Shown here one piece after another: positions 55,206 through 64,000 of a stretch of 64,000 bases of DNA (positions are counted from its first letter, which is position 1; each line of letters begins with the position of its first letter). The stretch is from assembly GCA_951217055.1 (NCBI GenBank), contig OX578283.1:4156203-4220202 (forward strand). Direction: 5' to 3'. Under the pieces are notes generated by a model that searched no databases, was not told where the DNA came from, and saw only the letters and a list, made by a program, of their open reading frames with translations. Source of the stretch: Gerris lacustris (taxonomy: Eukaryota > Arthropoda > Insecta > Hemiptera > Gerridae). A program made the translations under genes and the position numbers.

Positions 55206-55384
55206 TAATGGTCCTCGTGGCAACCCCGTGAATATATAAATTGTATAATTTACTTTTACTTTCACTTTTAAGGAAGGTTCCACTTTTGAGTGGTTGCCCT
55301 GAATTCCCAAAGACCAAGTTCGACGTTTTTCTCAGTAACCTTAGTGTAGGTTTAAATCTGCATAGCTTGACAGACTCCACCTCT

Positions 55385-55696
55385 CTAAGATGGTCTGGGG
55401 CATCCACGCTTCCTCTATCCAGGGGTCCAGAAGGGGTCCATTGCATTACTCTACTAGGCAACCTTCCTTCATCCAGGGGTTCAGAAGGGGATCATTGCAT
55501 TACACTACTAGGCCATCTTCCTTCATCCAGGGTTCTAGAAAGGGACCATTGCATTACTCTACTAGGCCATCTTTCTTCATCCAGGGTTCTAGAAAGGGAC
55601 CATTGCATTACTCTACTTGATCATCTTTCTTCGTCCAAGGGTCCAGGAGGGGACCATTGCATTACACTACTAGACGACCTTCTTTCATCCTTCTGA
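55385..55696 (+). repeat. 54-bp tandem repeat, open as an 18-residue repeat
   Basis: CATTGCATTAC recurs at 55440, 55494, 55548, 55602 and 55656, exactly 54 bp apart. Because 54 is a multiple of three the + frame stays open (55241-55696), reading HCITLLGHLPSSR-type units. No acceptor or start ties it to the gene, so I treat it as an intronic minisatellite. Confidence 0.9.
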
Positions 55697-56316
55697 CATG
55701 GTCGTATTAGCAAAGCGTGTGGCACTATTCGCTGGACATAAAACTCTAGCTGTTCCTTGCCACAATAAGTATAATTGTTAGATCTTTTTTATAACGTGGA
55801 AACACGCATAGTACACAATGTAACTAAATTTATCGGACGTATACTACAATATTTAAATAAGCAAAATTAATGCTAGACCAGTTATAATTTACTGCGAGAA
55901 TTTATATGTTAATGTTTTTACTTTAATTCTTCTTCTCAAATTAACTTATCCTATTGTACACTCAAATTCTCCCTTAATAATTTATTTTGATTAAAAAGTT
56001 ATTAAATTAATTCTCTTCTACACTAGCTTTAATAATTAAGTTTATGTTTAGAATTTGAAATGTGTTTAGAAATTCCTCTGGAAGATATTTTCGGTTTTAA
56101 AAGGAAATTCGATTAAGTGCTGTGTGATGCTAGTTTTCCTTACTAACTTGCCTTATGAATCTCAAGAGGAAAACTCAGGAAAGGACTAAAGATGTTACGT
56201 TAAACTAATTCTAACTGCCCGATCCTTCCCTGCTTCAGAATTATTTCTTAATCTCTTTGAATTTGCCATTAAGAGGAAATTTGTCCGATTTGTGTTCAAA
56301 TATAATGTTTTTTTTG

Positions 56317-56370
<54 letters not shown>

Positions 56371-57319
56371 TTTATTTTATTTTATTTATTTTTTTATTTT
56401 TTTAGTTTTATCATTTGACTTAAAATTTAATAGAAACGTTTATTATTTGTAAACCAGGCATTTTAGAACCTGTAGAAACCTATTTAAATCAGAAAAAAAG
56501 TTTTATTTAAAAGATAAAATCCTTCATCTACAGAAATACGAATTAATACAGCTTCTTTAAAGAATTTAATAGGATTGAAAAAAAATATAAATTTCCGTAT
56601 TGATGTTATTGCAACTGTTACTTTTATTTAGTCTATGAAAAAATAGCATTGAAACTAGTTGAAAGATAACAACGAACGATTTGTTTTTAATTTTAGGCTT
56701 TCCAGGTCATCTTAGAACCCATATGGTATTTGGTATAGTTCGTCCGTCGCATCTTGGAGTATATCTCCCGACCTACTGAAGCTAGAGATTTGAAATTTGG
56801 TATACAAGTTAAACTTTTTTTTCCCAAAAACAGGGGAAGTATAACATAAAATAGAACATAAAGACAACATTTTTCGATCAGCGAACAATTGCAAACTGAT
56901 TGTAATATTTTATATTTTTTTGTCATCTTTGAGCGGGGTGTAATTTTAAAGGTACTGAAATGGGATCACAAATATATATCGCGTTTCCTAAATGGTGGCC
57001 ATTGTACCCTCGAAATTATTAAAACAAAACGCAAGAAACCCCCCCCCCCTCTACCCTTATAAGGACAGGTCCTAAAAATAAAGCAAAAATACATAAATAT
57101 ACACCTCTGTGGTCCAATGAAATTTCCGGGAGTTAATTTAAAAAAGTCAAATTTTTGGTGTCCATAACAATGATGACCGAAAATGTTTATATTTTGTAAT
57201 TTTTAAGTGGTGTATAATTTTAAAAGTATCGAAATTTGGATCAAAAATATATATCGTGTTTCCAAAATGGTGGCCATTACCCCTAAAAGAAAAAAAAATA
57301 AGTGAACACCTAAGATGCT
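55697..57319. other. Intronic DNA; (ATT)n microsatellite
   Basis: (TTA)n at 56320-56370. 56705-56810 and 57130-57260 contain dispersed-repeat phrases (GAAATTTGGTATACAAG; AAAATGGTGGCCATT twice, near 56990 and 57262). C-run at 57040-57048. Confidence 0.5.
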
Positions 57320-57905
57320 AAAGGATAATACATGCCTACAGTGCTTCTCTAATGAGCAAATTTTTATACATATTTTAGTTTTAAAACATATAATAAGTTA
57401 TGTATACGATATATGGATTTTTATGACTGAAGAAACCCTTTTAGTAGCTTGCTGGGAAGTACTTTACGGGATTATTATGTATATTGTGGTTAGAGGTGGT
57501 TAGAGGTGGTTAGAGGTGGTTAGAGGTGGTTAGGTGGTTAAAGGATAATACATGCCTACAGTGCTTCTCTAAAGAGCAAATTTTTATACATATTTTAGTT
57601 ATAAAACATATAATAAATTATGTATACGATATATGAATTTTTATGACTGAAGAAACCCTTTTAGTAGCTTGCTGGCAAGTACTTTACGGGATTATTATGT
57701 ATATTGTGGTTAGAGGTGGTTAGGTGGTTAAAGGATAATACATGCCTACAGTGCTTCTCTAAAGAGCAAATTTTTATACATATTTTAGTTATAAAACATA
57801 TAATAAATTATGTATACGATATATGAATTTTTATGACTGAAGAAACCCTTTTAGTAGCTTGCTGGCAAGTACTTAACGGGATTATTATGTATATTGTGGT
57901 TAGGC
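57320..57905. repeat. Triplicated ~180-bp unit joined by GGTTAGAGGT repeats
   Basis: AAAGGATAATACATGCCTAC starts at 57320, 57540 and 57730 (spacings 220 and 190). The copies are almost identical; the spacing difference is exactly three GGTTAGAGGT units. Confidence 0.93.
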
Positions 57906-58104
57906 GATTATATATTATTTTAAATTAAACTACCAGTGTGTTTTCATTTAAGTGAACACTAATTATTATTAGGTAATAATTATTATGTCCTTGTACACTT
58001 ACTTAATACATGTGTTCATAATGCAACGCTACAGAAGTATAACCTAAGTTAAATATTTAGCAAGATTTTGTCGTTACCTATTTGTTTTAATTTTTGCTAT
58101 TTAG

Positions 58105-58377
58105 GCTAGGGAATTGAAGAGTGGGGTGTCGAACCGTCGTCACCAATCCACGTCGCCAAGGGGAGAAGAGAGGCGACCAGAGGACGAGGAGGCGTCTACG
58201 CCACTGCTATCTGCTCCACAGGAAGAACCTCCAGCACCACCTCCTGAACCGATACAGGTAGTGGCTGAACAGCCTTCTACCTCCGATCTGACCAGCGAGG
58301 CTAAGAGAAAACTCATGTGGGACAAACCATCCGGATCTGTTGTGGACCCTCATCTCATTGGCAGCGCCATCGAGGTA
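58105..58377 (+). CDS. Coding exon 4 with tandem donor sites
   Basis: Acceptor TTTTGCTATTTAG, phase 0: ARELKSGVSNRRHQSTSP, RGEERRPEDEEASTPLLSAP, QEEPPAPPPEPIQVVAEQPS, TSDLTSEAKRKLMWDKPSGS and VVDPHLIGSAIE. Two donors 3 bp apart, GAG|GTAGTA (exon ends 58374) and GTA|GTAAGT (ends 58377), both keep the frame and differ by one Val. The second matches the donor consensus better. A Pro/Glu-rich linker separates a basic N-half from a WDKPSG segment. Without splicing, the frame would run 12 codons to a TAA in the intron (stop at 58411). Confidence 0.9.
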
Positions 58378-58477
58378 GTAAGTCTCGACAACCACCAACC
58401 TTCTCTACAGTAATCAATCCAACTCAAATAATAAAAATTTAAAATTTCTTCTTAATTTAAAATTTAAGTTTTAGGTA

Positions 58478-58652
58478 GCATTCATACTATGTAAAGTTTA
58501 AATTTTAATTTAAATCAAATTATAATTATTATTAACAAAGGGAGACAGACAGAGAAAAAATAGACTCCAGCGCCGGGACTTCTGTTTTCTCTGTCTGTCT
58601 CTCTTTGTTAATAATAATTATAATTTAATTTAAAATAAAATTAAAACCTATT
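58478..58652. repeat. ~170-bp inverted repeat
   Basis: Arms AATTATAATTATTATTAACA / AGAGAGACAGACAGAG around CCAGCGCCGGGAC. It pairs almost completely; related to 54550-54735. Confidence 0.8.
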
Positions 58653-58689
58653 GATTTTTTGACAATATACAATTTTGCTCATTAATTTT

Positions 58690-59985
58690 ATTCACTTTGA
58701 GTTGTATTCACTATGAATTTTATTCATTACATGATTCATTCACTAATAGTTTTATTCACAAGTATTATTTACTACGCAATTTATTTACTTTGAGTTTTAT
58801 TTCTTATTAGTATATTTACCTAAAAGTTTTATTCACCATGAGATTTATATACTACGACATTTATTCACTTTGAGTTTTATTTCTTACATGTATAATTTCA
58901 TAAAAGTTTTATTCACTACGAGTTTTATTTACTACCAATTTTATTTACAACGAGTTTCTTCACTACGAGTTTTATTTACTTCGAGTTTTAATTACTACGA
59001 CATTTATTTACTACGACATTTATTCACTTTGAGTTTTATTTCTTACAAGTATAATTTCCTAAAAGTTTTATTCACTACGAGTTTTATTTACTACGAGTTT
59101 TAATTACTACGACATTTATTCACTTTGAGTTTTATTTCTTACAAGTATAATTTCCTAAAAGTTTTATTCACTACGAGTTTTATTTACTACGAGTTTTAAT
59201 TACTACGACATTTATTCACTTTGAGTTTTATTTCTTACAAGTATAATTTCATAAAAGTTTTATTCACTACGAGTTTTATTTACTACGAGTTTTAATTACT
59301 ACGACATTTATTCACTTTGAGTTTTATTTCTTACAAGTATAATTTCATAAAAGTTTTATTCACTACGAGTTTTATTTACTACGAGTTTTAATTACTACGA
59401 CATTTATTCACTTTGAGTTTTATTTCTTACAAGTATAATTTCATAAAAGTTTTATTCACTACGAGTTTTATTTACTACGAGTTTTAATTACTACGACATT
59501 TATTCACTTTGAGTTTTATTTCTTACAAGTATAATTTCATAAAAGTTTTATTCACTACGAGTTTTATTTACTACCAATTTTATTTACAACGAGTTTCTTC
59601 ACTACGAGTTTAATTTACTTCGAGTTTTAAATACTACGACATTTATTTACTTTGAGTATTATTTCATACAAGTATAATTTCATAAAAGTTTTATTCAAAT
59701 AGAATTTTATTTACAACGAGTTTTATTCACTACGTGTTTTATTTACTACGACATTTATTCACTACGTGTTTCATTTACTACGACATTTATTCACTTTGAG
59801 TTTGATTTACTTCGAGTTTTAATTACTACGACATTTATTCACTTTGAGTTTTATTTCTTACAAGTATAATTTCATAAAAGTTTTATTCAAAACGAGTTTT
59901 ATTCAATAAGAGTATTTATTCTCTGTGAGTTTTATTTCCTACATGTATAATAAGCTAAAAGTTGTATCCTCACTACGAGTTGTAG
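58690..59985. repeat. Higher-order tandem array: 16-bp monomer, 96-bp unit
   Basis: CACTTTGAGTTTTATTTC begins at 59025, 59121, 59217 and 59313, exactly 96 bp apart, and on to 59505. Each 96-bp unit is six 16-mers of the form TATT(C/T)ACTACGAGTTT with fixed variants in fixed order. Both edges decay to irregular 16-mers. Lies wholly in intron 4. Confidence 0.95.
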
Positions 59986-60657
59986 TTATTAGTATCAAAA
60001 AACCTCGTTCAATACAATAATTATATTGGTTCTGCAGAGGTATAATTTTTCAAGTAGATTTAATATTTGTTGTAAGTTAATAATAATAATTTTTAATATT
60101 AAAATAAATTGGGACTACAACTTAAAGCAAAACCAAAAATTTACCTTTACTGGATACCCATAGGATAACCTCAACTGGATATCCATAAGACACTCTTAAC
60201 TGATATCCTTAGGATGACCCAATATGTCATCCAAAACGGTATGACCCTAAGGGAACCTACATGGAACAACGATTATGGCGGGATAGAATCAGTACAAAAG
60301 GAAATCCCAGGGATGTCTTTTGGATCAGTTGAGTTACTTTGAATATTTGATTGCTTTTTGTAGTTAAGGATATGTAAAGTGGTATTCAAGCTCTGATAAT
60401 AATTTCAGTGGTTATACTGTAACTTGTCCATCAGTCGAAGTCGATCTAGTAACCTCTAGATTATCAGAAGAAGGCTGCTTTAGAACAGCCGAAACCAGTT
60501 AATTGTTTCAATTACAATTTCCTGTGTGAACCTTGTTTGGTTATTTAATGTCACCTCTTTTATGATGAGTCACTATCATTACTGTGTTCACTGGAGAAAA
60601 ACACAGTTGAGGATCTATTTGATAATAATAAAATTGTAATTATTGCTTTGATTGTAG
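59986..60657 (+). other. End of intron 4
   Basis: AT-rich. 60110-60330 repeats GGATA(T/C)CC.TAGGATAACC-type phrases. Contains the ribozyme-like motif at 60461-60506 and ends in ATTGATTGTAG. Confidence 0.6.
60461..60506 (+). ncRNA. Hammerhead-like motif in the last intron
   Basis: TTATCAGAAGA, then GGCTGCTTTAGAACAGCC forming a perfect 5-bp GGCTG/CAGCC helix II, then GAAACCAGTTAATTG. CAGAAGA differs from CTGAAGA at one place. Helix III is not the ACGU or AUAU type. Probably a fragment of a Penelope-like end. Confidence 0.4.
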
Positions 60658-60813
60658 GTGTTTCTAAACAAACGAACAAGCGAAGGAAGCGTTCGAGACC
60701 AACCCAAGTCGAAAGGATCAAGCTGGTTCCAGGATAAGGATAAGACAGACGACGACGACGTATCCTGCCAGAACTCCCTCTGCTCCACTCTTAAGGACCT
60801 CTTCGTCAAATAG
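60658..60813 (+). CDS. Terminal coding exon 5
   Basis: Acceptor GATTGTAG, phase 0: VFLNKRTSEGSVRDQPKSKG, SSWFQDKDKTDDDDVSCQNS, LCSTLKDLFVK, TAG at 60811-60813. An aspartate run (DKTDDDDV) precedes a compact C-terminal SCQNSLCSTLKDLFVK that could be a short binding motif. 52 codons with stop. Together with exon 4 it reads GSAIE(V)VFLNKR. No family recognised; C-terminal motif function unknown. Confidence 0.88.
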   Translation: MFLNKRTSEGSVRDQPKSKGSSWFQDKDKTDDDDVSCQNSLCSTLKDLFVK

Positions 60814-61348
60814 CTCTAAATCGTGGCTGTGGTTCTCACAGGACACACTCTCATAGATATGGTCGTATCCTTCGCTTATACGCTGTAACATGGGTCTCTC
60901 AATCTCCTCAACGAACCGCAGCCACAATTCTCAAGGACATCCTATAATCCCGATCCTTAATCCCTTATATAAAGATCCTCGGATATAACGAACCTAATTT
61001 TCAGGATCACGATAAACATAATTCTTATAAAAAACAATTTGAAGAAAAGGAAAAAAATCAAGGACCTTTATTTTAATCTGTCTTTTTTTTACCTTTGCTA
61101 ACGAAGGTTCAAAGGATTATCCGTTACCCATTAAGATAAGATCCTGGATAAAAGGACTTGAAGCATTCGAATAATCCTATTTTGTCTTTATCAAAATATT
61201 ATTGTTATTAGTCTCTTCGATTACATTTAAGGACTTTAACTGGAATAAATGTTCTCCTTCGAATCTTCAAGAAAGATCGATACTTGTATATTAGCCTTCA
61301 CCCTGTTACTCAACCTTTCTAATGTTTACCCCCCCCCCCCCCAATAAA
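60814..61348 (+). other. 3' untranslated region
   Basis: Follows the TAG. AATAAA signals lie at 61244-61249 and 61343-61348 (after a C-run), so the transcript probably ends near 61270 or 61370. The first 120 nt hold a long-range inverted repeat. Confidence 0.6.
60819..60929 (+). promoter_or_regulatory. Long-range RNA stem just after the stop codon
   Basis: AATCGTGGCTGTGGTTC (60819-60835) pairs with GAACCGCAGCCACAATT (60913-60929): 17 positions with one mismatch and one G-U, closing a 77-nt loop, 5 nt after the TAG. The region is GC-richer than the rest of the UTR. Likely a folded 3'UTR element. A readthrough role is weakened by a TAA one codon after the TAG. Confidence 0.55.
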
Positions 61349-61933
61349 AACAACATTAAACAACTAAAGACTTAAAAAGAAAAAAATCCCAAAAATAAAT
61401 TAATGTTAACATTCTTACGGATTTTAATTCCTTTTTAAAGAAATTGCATGTTTTTCAAAAGATGATAGATTTCTTCGATCAAATTAATGTTTTTAAAAGA
61501 AAACTTTAAAATCTAATTTAACAATTTGTTAGTTAATCAAGATTTATAATTCTAACAATTTCAAAATGTGATAATGTTATAATTGATTGATTTTAACAGC
61601 TACAGCTGATGTGCATTTAAAGATTTCAAATTTCCGGAGATAATTAAAATGGTTATTATTTATTAAAGTTGTAAATATTAGAAAAATCTATATGATTTCA
61701 CATTTTTGTCACAAATGATCAAAAAAATAGGTAAAGTGATTAAAATTATCAAACTAAATTAGTTTTTTTGTTAATAAACGAAGTAGCCAATACTTCAATC
61801 AAAACTTTTATTTATCATTTATTGATAAACTGTTAATTGAAAATGTGTACTGATAAAATGTTGAAACAGACGTTATTCGATACATTATTAATTATCTGCA
61901 AAAACAATATTACTGATACACACATAGTGTCTA
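61349..61933. other. No gene seen
   Basis: AT-rich sequence beyond the last poly(A) signal. Confidence 0.5.
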
Positions 61934-62511
61934 TAGTCCAGAAGATAGCATGGAAAAAAGTGTCTTACTAACATCAAGCTGGAATTGTGTGTATAAGTAA
62001 ATGTTTTGGTGCCTTTTAAGAATATGTGGTCGGCTAAGTTCGTCTGCGGGACATAGCTTGGCAATAGGCATTTGAAAAAAAAAAACCGGTGGAGAGCGGC
62101 CATGTCCCGCCCTTTTTGGCGGACAATGTGATTTTCATGATCCTGAGTACGAAATTAGTTAGTAGACCAAAAATCAATTGGTTGTTAGTTTCACACTTGA
62201 TTGGTGTCCTCATTGATTTGGAGTAATATTTGAATAACTAACCTATTAAGTGACAAACTAACGTCAACTTAATTTTCTGTCTACTAATTTTGTACTCAGG
62301 ATCATGAAAATCACATTGTCCACTAAAAAGAGCGGGACATGGCTGCTCTCCACCGGTTTGTTTTTTTCAAATGTCTATTGCCAAGTTATGTCCCGCAGAC
62401 GAACTTAGCCGACCACATATTCTTAAAAGGCAACAAAAGATCTTCTTATACACAAAATTCTAGCTTGATGTTAGTCACACACTTTTTTGCACGCTATCTC
62501 CTCTACTATTA
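61934..62511. mobile_element. Foldback family F, complete head-to-head copy
   Basis: Arms of about 270 bp (ATAGTCCAGAAGATAGCATG outward on the left; GCACGCTATCTCCTCTACTA on the right) meet at about 62165-62285. Each arm carries GGACATGGCNGCTCTCCACC. The similar MAALHRF frames on opposite strands simply mirror the arms. Confidence 0.88.
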
Positions 62512-62929
62512 TCAAAACTTTTATTCAAATTTTTATTGATTTACTATTAATAAACTGATATAATGTTTATTGATTCTGTTTATCAAATATTTATTGATAC
62601 ATTTTTGATAAACTGTTAAAAGAGTCTACTTATTTTATTAATAAATATGTCCTAGCATCAATAATATAACATAAAACTGATAAATATTTTTTTCTTTTTT
62701 TATTCAAAAAATGATTTATTAAAACAATAAAATTTCCAAAATAATAATTACTTATAATTCATTACTGATGCAGTGAATTAATTAATTACTATTAATATCT
62801 TTTCACTCTTACCCTGCTCAGATTAATTAATATTGTTGATTGAGAATTATTATTGAGTCACGAAATTAATTTAAACTCGACGGGATAATTTTTATATTCT
62901 TTTATTGTCAAGCTTTTATCTTGGGTCAT
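62512..62929. other. No gene seen
   Basis: AT-rich, with repeated TGATAAACTG / TTTATTGAT phrases. Confidence 0.5.
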
Positions 62930-63115
62930 CCGCCATATTGGATTTAGAGTGAAGGCATTTTATTTTTCGTATTCTTCTCAGCAAACCCTTTCATTTGATA
63001 CCCATATCATAGGCATGCTTAATCTACATTAACTGTTGAGGATAACTGTTTTAAAATTTAGTAGCAAGATTTGACCCCGAACATACTTACATACATACAT
63101 ACATACAAAAGGTTA
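62930..63115. repeat. Interspersed repeat, inverted copy of 28515-28769
   Basis: CCGCCATATTGGATTTAGAG, CCCTTTCATTTGATACCCAT and AAGATTTGACCCCGAACATA then (CATA)n. Confidence 0.6.
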
Positions 63116-64000
63116 TAAAAAAGCTTGTAAAAAATACAATAAATTAAAATTAGTCTGGTAATAAAGGCTAATTTATTTGATACAATTTTTTAGAAGAGGT
63201 CAACGTCTTAAACAGCAATGAACCAACAACCTTATAAACGTGTAGAATAGTATAAAAAGTTTCTCATTCAGCAGAAGTTGTAGGTGTGTCCAAGCAGCAA
63301 AACACTAAACGATAATGTTGTCAGCAAAGCCTCATTTAAACTCATAGATACTGTCTCGACAGCCTTATTAACTATCACACTGTCTCATCTGACGAAATAC
63401 TTGATAGTACTAGATTAGAGTATAGTATATTATGAGAGTGGTATCAGGGATGGTCAAATGTATTTGAAAGTTAATATGGATACTGGAGTTGATATTAATA
63501 ATAATACAAAAATGAACATCTTTTAACATTATAAATATCCAGATTACCCAGAGAAATTTGGCGTTATGAAGGGTTTTATTTCTTTGTTTCGCTTCCAATA
63601 CTGGTAACAACATCATGAAAAATTGATAAGTACCTACATAAAGCCGAAATAACACCTAAAGACTTATAGTACGTCTTGTCTGATCTAACAAAACGTTTCA
63701 AGTAAGTTATTAGTTGTAGACGGGATTTGACCAGGTTGCAGATTAGATTGGATGGTTCAATCTGCAGACCATTGATCTCCAAGAACTGATATGGCAAGAT
63801 GGAGGTTTTAAACCATCCTTCCAATTCCAAACTAGTATTAGTATTAGTAGTAGTAGTAGTAGTAAGGTCTTAGAACAAGTACTGGACGTGTAGGACGAAC
63901 CACTCGTTGGAACCTAGAAATTAGGCCATCTTTTAGGTCCATTTTACTAGCCCCGTGGTAGAGAGTTCCAGCCACTTCACACATCATACCTCTGTTCATT
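63116..64000. other. No gene supported
   Basis: Two minus-strand frames (63410-63655 and 63576-63830) overlap in different phases. The second (NLVKSRLQLITYLKRFVRSD) is protein-like but has no family match or splice support. (TAG)n at 63836-63863. Confidence 0.35.

Larger units (their letters stand above)
54226..58104 (+). other. Intron 3 (3.9 kb)
   Basis: Donor GTAACA, acceptor TTTTGCTATTTAG. Holds an inverted repeat with a tRNA-like B box, 43-bp and 54-bp minisatellites, an (ATT)n tract and a roughly 200-bp triplication. Confidence 0.85.
41712..60813 (+). other. Gene locus: five C-terminal coding exons
   Basis: Exons 41712-41884, 42312-42563, 53982-54225, 58105-58374(7) and 60658-60813 join as phase 2, 2, 0 and 0 with no frame break, giving about 364 codons and a TAG. 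Introns are 427 bp, 11.4 kb, 3.9 kb and 2.3 kb. The exons are GC-richer than the flanks. The protein is hydrophilic, with no membrane segment or signal peptide in this part, and is rich in Ser, Pro and acidic/basic patches, like a phosphorylated cytoplasmic tail or scaffold. I do not recognise the family. Upstream exons are presumably outside or unrecognised in 1-41700. Confidence 0.85.

Noticed and set aside
60813..60820. Stop-codon readthrough extending the protein
   Set aside because: A second in-frame stop (TAA) follows after a single Leu codon, so readthrough would add one residue.
61888..62539. Similar MAALHRF...VPQTNLADHIFLKGTK frames in several places
   Set aside because: They are mirror frames of the foldback repeat arms, recurring with frameshifts in other copies; no evidence of selection on protein.
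63576..63830. Possible gene on the minus strand
   Set aside because: Protein-like composition but no family, no splice sites and an overlapping frame in another phase; not enough support.

Overview
This is a eukaryotic window, most likely from an arthropod and probably an insect. It is AT-rich and gene-poor. Its one convincing gene is split by introns with GT...AG junctions, and almost everything else is transposon-derived: Helitrons, hAT, PIF/Harbinger, foldback and MITE-type elements, an R2-like LINE fragment, and Penelope-like remnants carrying hammerhead-ribozyme-like cores. I see no bacterial operons, rRNA, CRISPR array or credible tRNA gene. The species and chromosome cannot be read from the sequence; Insecta is an inference.

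The gene is on the + strand at 41.7-60.8 kb. Five exons (41712-41884, 42312-42563, 53982-54225, 58105-58374 or 58377, 60658-60813) join with matching phases and stay open for about 364 codons up to a TAG. They form the C-terminal part of a hydrophilic, Ser/Pro/charge-rich protein with five R-R-x-S basophilic-kinase motifs, one of them created by a splice junction. I do not recognise the family. The N-terminal part is not identified here; one weak candidate short terminal exon lies at 35506-35580. The 11.4-kb, 3.9-kb and 2.3-kb introns hold minisatellites (46, 43, 54, about 200 and 96 bp units) and nested transposons. A 17-nt long-range inverted repeat begins 5 nt after the stop codon.

0-20 kb: palindromic short repeats, a TIR element (664-2291), (AT)n tracts, a foldback copy, Helitron 1 (7831-8468), a 0.58-kb near-perfect hairpin (8946-9527), a hAT MITE (12193-12847), an R2-like endonuclease fragment (14571-14957), Helitron 2 (15011-15746) and a second TIR element (17588-18591).

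20-41 kb: Penelope-like ribozyme motifs, a 10-bp minisatellite, Helitron 3 (22452-24217), a 1.24-kb palindrome (27256-28496), a perfect-TIR element (30913-32015), a Harbinger-like element splitting a foldback copy (32641-34263), a Penelope-type inverted-repeat element (39094-40317) and a 32-bp hairpin array (40741-41155).

42-54 kb (the big intron): a 46-bp minisatellite, a second Penelope-type inverted-repeat element with a MITE inside it, a PIF/Harbinger element with a broken transposase and another MITE nested in it, a 1.66-kb TIR element with 135-bp tandem units, and a MITE interrupted by two further insertions, one flanked by an exact 8-bp hAT duplication.

54-64 kb: the gene's last three exons, tandem arrays, a ribozyme-like core in the last intron, then a complete foldback element and unassigned AT-rich DNA.

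The most unusual feature is a set of about eleven hammerhead-like cores of two kinds. Both have a self-complementary helix III (ACGU or AUAU), the geometry expected of ribozymes that work as dimers.
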